Of a stretch of DNA of 41,087 nt, positions 28,493-35,883 are shown piece after piece. The notes beneath the pieces are model-generated. The model did no database searches and was not told the origin of the DNA. It worked only from the letters and a program-made list of their open reading frames with translations. Numbering within the stretch: the first letter of the stretch is position 1; every line of letters begins with the position of its first letter. The translations under genes were made by a program, and so were the position numbers. The DNA comes from Bacteroidota bacterium. GTDB lineage: Bacteria; Bacteroidota; Bacteroidia; Flavobacteriales_D; Sanyastnellaceae. Location of the stretch: positions 1 through 41,087 of the forward strand of contig JAQCBJ010000013.1 of assembly GCA_027621555.1 (NCBI GenBank), written 5' to 3'.

Positions 28493-28498
28493 AAGGAG
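28493..28498 (+). promoter_or_regulatory. Shine-Dalgarno before MBOAT gene
   Basis: AAGGAG, five bases before the ATG at 28504, a good fit to the anti-SD sequence. It lies just past the RelA/SpoT stop, allowing translation from a readthrough transcript. Confidence 0.45.
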
Positions 28499-28503
28499 TC
28501 GGC

Positions 28504-29970
28504 ATGCTGTTCAATTCCCTTGAATTTCTCCTCTTCCTTCCGACGGTCTTTGCGGCCTACTGGATTCTGAACCGCTGGACAGATCGTCCACGTGTTCTGC
28601 AGGCGCAGAACTTCCTGCTGTTGGTTTCGAGTTACGTGTTCTACGGATGGTGGGACTGGCGGTTTTTGTCGCTCATCGCCTTCTCCACCCTTGTGGATTA
28701 TGCCGTGGGGCTTCAAATCGCCAAGGCCAATGCCCGTGAAATTCCCGCTGATGCTCTGAAAGAAGCTAGAAGCCGGACGGCCAAACGGTGGTTGTGGGTG
28801 TCTCTTGCTGTGAACCTTGGCTTGCTTGGCTATTTCAAATACGCCAATTTTTTCATCGAAAACTGGATTGAAGCTTGGTCTGCCGTAGGGGTCCACATGG
28901 ACCCCTGGAGCTTGAAAGTCATTCTGCCCGTGGGCATCAGTTTCTACACCTTCCAAACCCTCTCCTATTCGATTGACATCTATCGGCGCCGACTTCAACC
29001 GACTAAAAATCTCATTGACTTTGCGGCTTTCGTCAGCTTCTTTCCCCAGCTCGTGGCTGGCCCCATCGAACGGGCCTCGGCCTTGCTGCCCCAAATCTCA
29101 GCGCGGCGAAAATTTGAGTACGAGGAAGGGGTCTCCGGTCTTCGACTCATTTTGTGGGGCATGTTCAAAAAGGTCGTGGTGGCCGACACCTGCGCCATCT
29201 ATGTGAACGACGTCTTTGCCAATTACACGGAATACTCGGGGCCCATACTCATGATGGGTGCTGTGTTCTTCGCCTTCCAGATCTACGGAGATTTCTCAGG
29301 CTACTCCGACATTGCCATCGGCACCGCCAGGCTCTTCGGAATCAAGCTGATGACCAATTTCAAGACACCTTATTTTTCCCGAGACATTGCAGAGTTTTGG
29401 AGGAGATGGCACATCTCACTTTCCACCTGGTTCAGGGACTACCTCTACATCCCACTCGGAGGGTCACGCGTCGGAAAATGGAAGGCTGTCCGCAACACCT
29501 TTGTCATCTTCCTCGTCAGCGGATTTTGGCACGGGGCCAACTGGACATTCGTCGTGTGGGGACTCGTGCATGCCGCACTGTTCCTTCCACTTTTGCTGTT
29601 GGGACAAAACCGGAAAAACACCGACAATACAGCAGGCTGGCCGTCACTTTCACAATGCTTCGGAATAATCTGGACGTTTGGTGCAGTGGTCGCTGCATGG
29701 GTGTTCTTTCGAGCTGAATCCTTAGCCCAAGCCACAGACTACCTGCTCGGTTGGCTGCGTTTTGAAGGAATGTCTCCAAGTTCTCGAATGCTTGCTGCCT
29801 CCTCCACAATTCTCCTCGTTCTGCTCGTCGATAGTGTGCTTAGGTTTGGACAACACATGGCGATGTTCCGCTACAAAGAAGTACGCTGGGTAATGTATGC
29901 TGTGGCAACAATCGGTATTTTGCTCGCTTGGGGTGATGAATCCACCCAGTTCATTTATTTCCAATTTTGA
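28504..29970 (+). CDS. MBOAT family membrane O-acyltransferase (AlgI/PatA-like)
   Basis: Polytopic inner-membrane protein of 488 residues with about ten hydrophobic segments. It resembles AlgI/DltB-type proteins that pass acyl groups across the membrane for glycan acetylation. MLFNSLEFLLFLPTVFAAYW and SYVFYGWWDWRF begin the family pattern. LPVGISFYTFQTLSYSIDIYR (about 139-160), FFPQLVAGPIERA, GDFSGYSDIAIG and AEFWRRWHISLSTWFRDYLYIPLGGSR (about 298-324) are diagnostic, and the catalytic His is in FWHGANWTFVVWG near 343. It starts 12 bases after the RelA/SpoT stop with a clear Shine-Dalgarno. Its stop overlaps the next ATG by one base, pairing it with the SGNH-like gene. AT-richer than the flanking genes. 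Confidence 0.93.
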   Translation: MLFNSLEFLLFLPTVFAAYWILNRWTDRPRVLQAQNFLLLVSSYVFYGWWDWRFLSLIAFSTLVDYAVGLQIAKANAREIPADALKEARSRTAKRWLWVSLAVNLGLLGYFKYANFFIENWIEAWSAVGVHMDPWSLKVILPVGISFYTFQTLSYSIDIYRRRLQPTKNLIDFAAFVSFFPQLVAGPIERASALLPQISARRKFEYEEGVSGLRLILWGMFKKVVVADTCAIYVNDVFANYTEYSGPILMMGAVFFAFQIYGDFSGYSDIAIGTARLFGIKLMTNFKTPYFSRDIAEFWRRWHISLSTWFRDYLYIPLGGSRVGKWKAVRNTFVIFLVSGFWHGANWTFVVWGLVHAALFLPLLLLGQNRKNTDNTAGWPSLSQCFGIIWTFGAVVAAWVFFRAESLAQATDYLLGWLRFEGMSPSSRMLAASSTILLVLLVDSVLRFGQHMAMFRYKEVRWVMYAVATIGILLAWGDESTQFIYFQF

Positions 29971-30896
29971 TGAGACGTTTGATTCTAAGAATGGGACTCT
30001 TCGTCTGCGTCATACTCATCGCAGGGTATGGAATAGAGGCCATCATGTATCGGCAAATGGACAATCGAAGAGCGCACGTGCTGGAAGACTGGCCTGACAT
30101 GCATGATCTACATGCAGAACTCGTTTTCTTGGGAAATTCTCGGACAGCCGGCCATGTTATCCCGGAAATTGTCTGTCAGGGATTGGCCGAACCCTGCTAC
30201 AACCTCGCATACGACGGTTACACATCTCAAATGGGGGGGTATCGGCTGGAGTATTTTTTGGACCACGCAGCAAACCACCCAAAGGCAGTCGTCGTCCAAC
30301 TCGATTTGTCATTCTGCCAAGGGGATGGGCGCCAAGACAATTACCCCATGAAGGATGGGGTTCTACGGTACTTCTTTTTAGACCAAATTGGAATCAACAA
30401 ATACTATCGCCACTACAACAATTGGAGAGAGTTGGACGCGTTCATACCTCTGCTACGATACAAGGGTTATCCGCTTATTTTCTTCAAACATTTGCTTGGC
30501 TGGAATCGCTGGGATCGTCGAGAAAAAAAGGGTTTTTGGCACACCAACAAAGAGGTCGGATTCCAATTGGAGGATGCCCCTAGCGATAAGAATGTTTCTC
30601 TTTCGCTCTGTGGAATCGATTCCATATGCCATCAAAACAACATTCAGCTGATTGGAATGATTCCTCCATCACCTCAATCATCCTACCGTCCATCAAACCA
30701 GAAACTTGACTCCTTGTCACGATTCCTGCATGTACTCGACTTCAGCCACCTCTTTGAAAACCACGAATCCGAATATTTCTATGACAAGGCTCATTTCAGC
30801 TTAGAAGGTGCAAAGGTTTTCTCGCGCGCCTTGAATGACTCGTTATCTTACCTGGTTCAACCCGAAGTGGAAAAGGAGGGTGAATTGGCAAACTGA
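29970..30896 (+). CDS. SGNH-hydrolase-like membrane-anchored protein, MBOAT partner
   Basis: 308 residues with an N-terminal signal anchor (LFVCVILIAGYGIEAIMY, about 9-27) and a periplasmic domain. FLGNSRTAGHVIPEIV contains the block I-like nucleophile Ser at about 56, and YDKAHFSLEGAKVFSRAL carries the D-x-x-H pair at about 272-275, as in SGNH/AlgJ/PatB-type acetyl esterases or transferases. MBOAT plus SGNH is the known arrangement for periplasmic polysaccharide O-acetylation, so this is probably the acetyl-transferring half. ATG 29970 overlaps the MBOAT stop (TGATG); the TTG one codon earlier is less likely. AT-rich. The target glycan is unknown. Confidence 0.75.
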   Translation: MRRLILRMGLFVCVILIAGYGIEAIMYRQMDNRRAHVLEDWPDMHDLHAELVFLGNSRTAGHVIPEIVCQGLAEPCYNLAYDGYTSQMGGYRLEYFLDHAANHPKAVVVQLDLSFCQGDGRQDNYPMKDGVLRYFFLDQIGINKYYRHYNNWRELDAFIPLLRYKGYPLIFFKHLLGWNRWDRREKKGFWHTNKEVGFQLEDAPSDKNVSLSLCGIDSICHQNNIQLIGMIPPSPQSSYRPSNQKLDSLSRFLHVLDFSHLFENHESEYFYDKAHFSLEGAKVFSRALNDSLSYLVQPEVEKEGELAN

Positions 30897-30897
30897 C

Positions 30898-32430
30898 TTG
30901 AAAAAGACCTACCCCGCCTTGAATTCTCACATAAGATCCGAATTGGATTGGACGATTGTCGTTTTTGCCATGACGGCTTTTTTCGTTGTCGACTGCAACG
31001 CCCAAACGGTCGAGATCCTCGCGGCCGACCAAATCTCGCGTGACCCCAACATCACGGAGGCGCAGCGGCTGATCGGTCACGTGAAATTGGGGCATCAAGA
31101 TGCGGTGCTGACGTGCGATTCGGCCTGGCGGTTTGACGACGGGAAGGTGGAGGTGTTTGGGGAGGTGGTCATGAGGCAACCGCCCGCGACCACGATGAAC
31201 GCGCGGTACGTAGAGATTCAACCAGGCGAGGATTGGGCGCGGGCGGAAGGCGACGTGGTGATGGTGCATGAAGGAGCAAGGCTTGAGGCGCCCTCGTTGT
31301 CTTACCTGATGAAGGCGCGGCGGGCGCGGTACCGAGAGGGAGCAAGGATTCAAGACGACGGTTGGACGGTGACGAGTCGAAGTGGGATGTACTCGGCGCC
31401 TGAGGAGGTGCTCGAGCTTGGCGGGAACGTGCTGGCGGTTCGGGAGGCGGACACGCTGCGAAGCGATTCGCTGCACTGGCGCCGTTCTGAGGAGCGGTAC
31501 GTCTTTCACGGGCCAACCACGTGGACCAGTCCTGAGGTGGGGTTTTCATGCCGCCGGGGCGATGTCCGGATGGAGGAGCGGGACCCGACGGGCTGGTTGG
31601 CCGGCGACGTGGACGTCAGAGATGAAGACGGGACGATTGTGGGGGACAGCTTGCAGTGGAGCGACGACGTAAGCGAAGCGTGGGGCGAGGTGGTGATGCG
31701 GAGTGCGGACGGCACCGGCGAGGTGCACGGGGCGTACGCGCGGCGCGACGCGGCCGACAGCTTGGAGGTCGTCGTCGGCTCGCAGGCGCGCCGCGCGTGG
31801 TTGCGCCAAATCGAGGACGGCGACACGTTGCTCTTGGCGGCTCGTGAGCTTACGCGGAGCCGGGACGTGCTGACGGCCACCAGGGAGGTGACGATGGTGC
31901 AGGACGAAATGGTGGGCGTTGGGGATTCGTTGGTTTGGGACGAGGATGCCGAGACGATCCGGGTGTGGGGGGCGCCGGAATTGTGGTCGGCGAAGGACCG
32001 AATGGCGGGCGATTCGCTGACCTTGTTCATGAGCGACCAAGCGCCGGAGAAGTTGGAACTTCGTGGGCATGCCGTGGTGCTGGCGCCCGCCAACGACACG
32101 CTCGCGCACCGCATTCAGGGGCGGGATTTGGACGCGCATTTTGTGGACGGGGAGCTCGTGACGGTCGACGTGGTGGGGAACGGAGAGGTGGTCACGTTTG
32201 AGGTGCCTGAGGAGGGGCGCGAAGGGAAGGTGAGGATGAACACCGCGGTGTGCGCCAAGGTGACGCTGGAGGTGGCGGACCGGAAATTGACGGGGATTGC
32301 CTTGAAGCAGAGTCCGCGCGGGACCATCAAGCCGGTGCCGCAGGGGGAAGACTTGCGGGCGTTTCAGGTGGGGGAAGCGCCGCGGTTTGGGCCGTGGGAA
32401 ACTTCCCAACAGGACCCTCTGCCTGAATGA
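30898..32430 (+). CDS. OstA-like (LptA/LptD N-domain family) envelope protein
   Basis: Exported beta-rich protein of about 510 residues, related to the OstA/LptA domain that carries lipopolysaccharide across the periplasm. After the signal sequence (hydrophobic TIVVFAMTAFFVV, likely cleavage at CNA-Q), EILAADQISRDPNITEAQRLIGHVKLGHQDAVLTCDSAW starts the first OstA repeat. Further repeats follow with the pattern A/G-D-S-L-x-W, at least six times, suggesting a long beta-jellyroll groove. Start is uncertain: TTG 30898 (just after the SGNH stop) gives a short basic n-region and is chosen; ATG 30835 would overlap the previous gene by 62 bases, and ATG 30970 would cut into the signal peptide. GC-rich. 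About nine D-S/T-hydrophobic triplets. Confidence 0.8.
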   Translation: MKKTYPALNSHIRSELDWTIVVFAMTAFFVVDCNAQTVEILAADQISRDPNITEAQRLIGHVKLGHQDAVLTCDSAWRFDDGKVEVFGEVVMRQPPATTMNARYVEIQPGEDWARAEGDVVMVHEGARLEAPSLSYLMKARRARYREGARIQDDGWTVTSRSGMYSAPEEVLELGGNVLAVREADTLRSDSLHWRRSEERYVFHGPTTWTSPEVGFSCRRGDVRMEERDPTGWLAGDVDVRDEDGTIVGDSLQWSDDVSEAWGEVVMRSADGTGEVHGAYARRDAADSLEVVVGSQARRAWLRQIEDGDTLLLAARELTRSRDVLTATREVTMVQDEMVGVGDSLVWDEDAETIRVWGAPELWSAKDRMAGDSLTLFMSDQAPEKLELRGHAVVLAPANDTLAHRIQGRDLDAHFVDGELVTVDVVGNGEVVTFEVPEEGREGKVRMNTAVCAKVTLEVADRKLTGIALKQSPRGTIKPVPQGEDLRAFQVGEAPRFGPWETSQQDPLPE

Positions 32431-32437
32431 CATGCCC

Positions 32438-32445
32438 TATCTTCG
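32438..32445 (+). promoter_or_regulatory. Candidate -7 box directly before Fur-family gene
   Basis: TATCTTCG ends 7 bases before the ATG at 32453 and begins 7 bases after the OstA-like stop. Transcription would start at or one base from the ATG (leaderless). No clear -33 element. Confidence 0.4.
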
Positions 32446-32452
32446 CGGCTGC

Positions 32453-32941
32453 ATGGCGAAGGACCCGATTTTCGAGCAAGTGGAAGGGCTTTTTGAAGCC
32501 TACCTCGAGCAAAACGGCCACCGGAAAACCCCGGAGCGGTTCGCCATCCTGCACCAGATTTACAGCTACGACGGCCACTTCGACGTGGACACCTTGTACG
32601 AGGTGATGGGCCAAGGTCCGTACCGCGTGTCCCGGGCGACGCTTTACAACACGCTCGACTTGCTTCTGGATTGCAACTTGGTGCGACGTCACCAGTTTGG
32701 CGATCAAGGCGCCCAGTACGAGAAGTGCCACCGGGTCAAGCAGCACGACCACGTCATCCTCGCCGACACCGGGGAGGTGATTGAGTTTTGCGACCCGCGC
32801 ATCCAGCAAATCAAAGCGACCCTCGAAGAGTTGTTTGAGATCGAGGTGATGCACCACAGTTTGAACATCTACGCCCGCAAACGGGCCCAACCCACCCAGG
32901 CCACTGCGCCTGCCACAACCTCTGCGACGCATGAAAGTTGA
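32453..32941 (+). CDS. Fur-family transcriptional regulator
   Basis: Metal- or peroxide-responsive DNA-binding protein of 162 residues. Winged helix: ILHQIYSYDGHFDVDTLYEVMGQGPYRVSRATLYNTLDLLLDCNLVRRHQFG (about 30-81), with the recognition helix around VSRATLYNTLDLL. The dimerisation/metal domain has KQHDHVILADTGEVIEFCDPRIQ. The second CxxC zinc site of E. coli Fur is missing (ADTG replaces C..CG), which is common in Fur subgroups, so the sensed metal (Fe, Zn, Mn or peroxide) cannot be assigned. ATG 32453 is preferred over the upstream in-frame ATGs because it fits the family and follows a -7 box. It overlaps purA by 11 bases. Confidence 0.92.
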   Translation: MAKDPIFEQVEGLFEAYLEQNGHRKTPERFAILHQIYSYDGHFDVDTLYEVMGQGPYRVSRATLYNTLDLLLDCNLVRRHQFGDQGAQYEKCHRVKQHDHVILADTGEVIEFCDPRIQQIKATLEELFEIEVMHHSLNIYARKRAQPTQATAPATTSATHES

Positions 32942-34214
32942 CGTCCTGCTCGGCCTCCAATGGGGCGACGAAGGCAAAGGCAAAATCGTGGACGTGCTCA
33001 CCCCCGAGTACGACGTGATTGCCCGTTTCCAAGGAGGCCCCAACGCGGGCCACACGTTGGAATTTGACGGCATCAAGCACGTGCTGCACACCATCCCCAG
33101 CGGGGTGTTCCGCCCCGACACGTTGAACGTGGTGGGAAACGGCGTGGTCATTGACCCCATCATCTTCAAAAAGGAGATCGACGCGTTGGTGGCCTTGGGT
33201 GTGAACGTGGCTGAAAGTTTGGCCATCAGCCGCAAGGCGCACCTCATCCTGCCGACCCACCGCCTCCTCGATGCGGCATCTGAGGCCGCCAAGGGAAAGG
33301 CCAAAATCGGCAGCACCCTCAAAGGCATCGGCCCCACCTACATGGACAAGACCGGGCGCAACGGCCTGCGTGTCGGGGACCTCGAGAGCCCCCATTTTGA
33401 GGAGCGGTATCATGCGCTTCGCGACAAGCACGTGGGCATGCTCGCGCAGTTCGACGGCTTCGAGTATACCCTCGACGACGCCGAATGGCTGAGTGCGGTC
33501 GCCTTCTTGCGCTCCCTCAAGCTCATCGATTCTGAGCACGAACTCAACGACGCGTTGAAAGCCGGGAAGCGCATCCTCGCCGAAGGGGCGCAGGGCACGA
33601 TGCTCGACATCGACTTTGGGACCTACCCCTTCGTCACGTCCTCCAACACCATCTCGGCCGGGGCCTGCACGGGCCTGGGCATCGCCCCCAACCGCGTCGG
33701 CGAAGTCATCGGCATCTTCAAGGCGTACTGCACGCGCGTGGGATCCGGCCCCTTCCCCACCGAATTGCACGACGAAGTGGGCGAGAAAATGCGGGCGGAA
33801 GGCCACGAGTTTGGCGCCACCACAGGACGTCCCCGCCGGTGCGGGTGGCTCGACCTCCCTCAACTTCGCTACGCGGTCGACGTGAACGGCGCGACCCAGC
33901 TGAGCATGATGAAGGCCGACGTCCTCGGTTGCTTCGACGAAATCCACGTGTGCACGCACTACATGCACCGCGGCGAGAAAATTGACCACCTCCCCTTCGG
34001 CATCGAGCCGGACGAGGTCGAGCCCGTCTACACGACGCTCCCCGGCTGGCCTGGCGACCTGACGGGCATCCGCGCCCTCGACGAAGTGCCTCAAACGCTT
34101 CTCGACTACGTCTCCTTCATTGAAAAGGCCGTGGGTGTCCCCGTCACCGTCCTGAGCGTCGGACCGGACCGCGAGCAAACCCTCACCCTCAAAACGGCCC
34201 AACCCGTCGGATGA
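32931..34214 (+). CDS. purA: Adenylosuccinate synthetase
   Basis: Joins IMP and aspartate with GTP to adenylosuccinate, the first committed step of AMP synthesis. 427 residues, normal. N-terminal VLLGLQWGDEGKGKIVD (about 4-20) is the GTP/IMP-binding signature; GGPNAGHT (about 36-43), KIGSTLKGIGPTYMDK, LAEGAQGTMLDIDFGTYPFVTSSNT and ATTGRPRRCGWLDL follow in family order. It starts 11 bases inside the Fur-family gene, and its stop overlaps cysC by 4 bases (ATGA), so purine and sulfate genes may share a transcript here. Complements guaB in the same window. Confidence 0.98.
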   Translation: MKVDVLLGLQWGDEGKGKIVDVLTPEYDVIARFQGGPNAGHTLEFDGIKHVLHTIPSGVFRPDTLNVVGNGVVIDPIIFKKEIDALVALGVNVAESLAISRKAHLILPTHRLLDAASEAAKGKAKIGSTLKGIGPTYMDKTGRNGLRVGDLESPHFEERYHALRDKHVGMLAQFDGFEYTLDDAEWLSAVAFLRSLKLIDSEHELNDALKAGKRILAEGAQGTMLDIDFGTYPFVTSSNTISAGACTGLGIAPNRVGEVIGIFKAYCTRVGSGPFPTELHDEVGEKMRAEGHEFGATTGRPRRCGWLDLPQLRYAVDVNGATQLSMMKADVLGCFDEIHVCTHYMHRGEKIDHLPFGIEPDEVEPVYTTLPGWPGDLTGIRALDEVPQTLLDYVSFIEKAVGVPVTVLSVGPDREQTLTLKTAQPVG

Positions 34215-34657
34215 TCTATTGGTTCACAGGCCAGCCCGGCCACGGCAAGACCACCTTGGCGAAAGCCATGCTCGCCCACCTCGCATCGGAAGGCGTCGAG
34301 GCCTTCCACGTGGACGGCGACGACTTGAGGTCCCTCACGACCAACGAAGATTATTCCCGCGAAGGCCGTGAGGACAACATCCGACGCGCCCAAACCATCG
34401 CCCACTACCTCCAGGCCAAGGGCCACACGGTGGTCGTCAGCCTTGTCGCTCCCTACCGCGACCTGCGTGAATCGTTCAAGGCCGAGGCCGACGTCACCGA
34501 AGTGTACGTCCACACCACCGAAACCCGAGGCCGTGAAGTCAAACACACCTCTGACTACGAGTCGCCGACCTCCAACTTCATCGACGTCGACACCACCGGA
34601 AAGTCGGTGGAAGAAAGCCTCGCCGAGGTTCTTGAGGCCGTTTCGCAACGCACCTGA
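34211..34657 (+). CDS. cysC: APS kinase, short variant
   Basis: Adenylylsulfate kinase makes PAPS from APS and ATP. This protein is only 148 residues (usual about 175-200). P-loop GQPGHGKTTLAKAM (about 7-20), FHVDGDDLRSL, EDNIRRAQTIAHYLQAKGHTVVVSLVAPYRDLRESF and VYVHTTETRGREVKHTSDYES follow APS-kinase order. The usual lid/substrate segment with KGLYKKAR is missing and the region is shortened, so activity on APS is likely but not certain. It overlaps purA by 4 bases. Position with cysD and cysN supports a sulfate-activation role, either for assimilation or to feed sulfotransferases. No PAPS reductase is in the window. Confidence 0.8.
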   Translation: MIYWFTGQPGHGKTTLAKAMLAHLASEGVEAFHVDGDDLRSLTTNEDYSREGREDNIRRAQTIAHYLQAKGHTVVVSLVAPYRDLRESFKAEADVTEVYVHTTETRGREVKHTSDYESPTSNFIDVDTTGKSVEESLAEVLEAVSQRT

Positions 34658-34678
34658 CCCACGGATTCAATTTCCCAC

Positions 34679-34686
34679 TATATTTG
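34679..34686 (+). promoter_or_regulatory. -7 box (TATATTTG) directly before DUF2061 gene
   Basis: Exact TAnnTTTG match, ending 7 bases before the ATG at 34694; transcription would start at or just before the ATG. It could drive DUF2061-cysD-cysN separately from the purA-cysC transcript. No convincing -33 TTG. Confidence 0.5.
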
Positions 34687-34693
34687 TAGGATT

Positions 34694-34942
34694 ATGGATG
34701 CCAAACAATCTCGCCTCCGGCACATCGCCAAGACCGTCACCTGGAGGGTGGTCGGCACCGTCGACACCATTTTGGTGAGCTGGTGGGTGTCCGGAGATCC
34801 GTTTGTGGGGTTTGAGATCGGGCTTTTTGAGCTCATCACCAAAACCCTGCTGTATTACTTTCACGAACGCGCCTGGTTCCGCTACGGACGGCTTGGACGC
34901 GAATCCACGGACGACACGAACGCGACCGACCCCGATTCATGA
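34694..34942 (+). CDS. DUF2061 small membrane protein
   Basis: 82-residue predicted inner-membrane protein. The N-terminal RHIAKTVTWRVVGTVDTILVSWWVSGDPFVGFEIGLFELITKTLLYYFHERAW matches DUF2061, with two hydrophobic stretches (about 19-32 and 38-54) and the family-typical K..LYY.HER.W ending. The C-terminal tail is acidic. The function of DUF2061 is not established; its place between cysC and cysD, overlapping cysD by 4 bases (ATGA), points to sulfate uptake or activation. It probably has its own promoter. Confidence 0.85.
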   Translation: MDAKQSRLRHIAKTVTWRVVGTVDTILVSWWVSGDPFVGFEIGLFELITKTLLYYFHERAWFRYGRLGRESTDDTNATDPDS

Positions 34943-35850
34943 GTGACTCCACGTACAACCTCGACCACCTGACGGAACTCGAAGCCGAGTCCATCTATGT
35001 GTTGCGCGAAGTCGCAGCCCAATTCGACCGCCCTGCCATCCTGTTCTCAGGAGGCAAGGACAGCATCGTGGTGACCCACCTCGCGGCCAAGGCCTTTGCC
35101 CCAGGCCGCATCCCCATGCCGCTGGTCCACATCGACACCGGCCACAACTTCCCCGAGACGATCGCCTTCCGCGACAACCTCGTCGAACAACTTGGAGCCC
35201 GCCTCATCGTGGGCAGCGTCCAAGCGACCATCGACTCCGGAAAAGTCCAAGAAGAAACGGGCGCCAACGCCAGCCGCAACCGGCTTCAAACCACCACCCT
35301 CATCGACACCATCGAAGAACACCAGTTCGATGCCTGCATCGGTGGGGCACGTCGCGACGAGGAAAAGGCCCGTGCCAAAGAGCGCTTCTTCTCCCACCGC
35401 GACGATTTCAGCCAGTGGGACCCTAAGAACCAGCGTCCCGAGCTGTGGAACCTCTTCAACGGGATGCACGCGCCAGGAGAGCACTTCCGCGTCTTCCCGC
35501 TGAACAACTGGACGGAGCTCGACGTTTGGAACTACATCCTCCGCGAGAACATCGCCCTGCCTTCGCTCTACTTCGCGCATGACCGCATGTGCATCCGTCG
35601 TGCAGGCCAAATCCTCGCCCACTCCGACCACCTCAACCTCCGCCACGAGGAGACGCCCGAGATGATGCATGTCCGTTTCCGGACCCTCGGCGACCTCACG
35701 ATCACCGGCGCCTTTGAAAGCGACGCCGACACCCTCGAACAAATCATCGACGAGGTGGCTGCGACGCGCATCACGGAACGCGGCGGCCGCATGGACGACA
35801 AGCGCAGCGAAAGCGCCATGGAGGACCGCAAAAAAGAAGGGTATTTCTAA
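34939..35850 (+). CDS. cysD: Sulfate adenylyltransferase subunit 2
   Basis: Catalytic subunit of the CysDN ATP sulfurylase: forms APS from sulfate and ATP. 303 residues, normal length. PP-loop FSGGKDSIVVTHLA (about 35-48), HIDTGHNFPETIAFRD, ACIGGARRDEEKARAKERFFSHRD (about 133-156), PLNNWTELDVWNYI and RRAGQILAHSDHLNLRHEETPEMMHVRFRTLGDLTITGA are all family hallmarks. It starts 4 bases inside the DUF2061 gene and is followed after 33 bases by cysN. Confidence 0.98.
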   Translation: MSDSTYNLDHLTELEAESIYVLREVAAQFDRPAILFSGGKDSIVVTHLAAKAFAPGRIPMPLVHIDTGHNFPETIAFRDNLVEQLGARLIVGSVQATIDSGKVQEETGANASRNRLQTTTLIDTIEEHQFDACIGGARRDEEKARAKERFFSHRDDFSQWDPKNQRPELWNLFNGMHAPGEHFRVFPLNNWTELDVWNYILRENIALPSLYFAHDRMCIRRAGQILAHSDHLNLRHEETPEMMHVRFRTLGDLTITGAFESDADTLEQIIDEVAATRITERGGRMDDKRSESAMEDRKKEGYF

Positions 35851-35883
35851 CCCAGCACGTTGAACACGCGAAGGCACGAAGCA

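Noticed and set aside
26617-29094. 825-residue minus-strand open frame opposite the RelA/SpoT gene
   Set aside because: Antisense to a fully conserved enzyme and running into the MBOAT gene; no domain seen.
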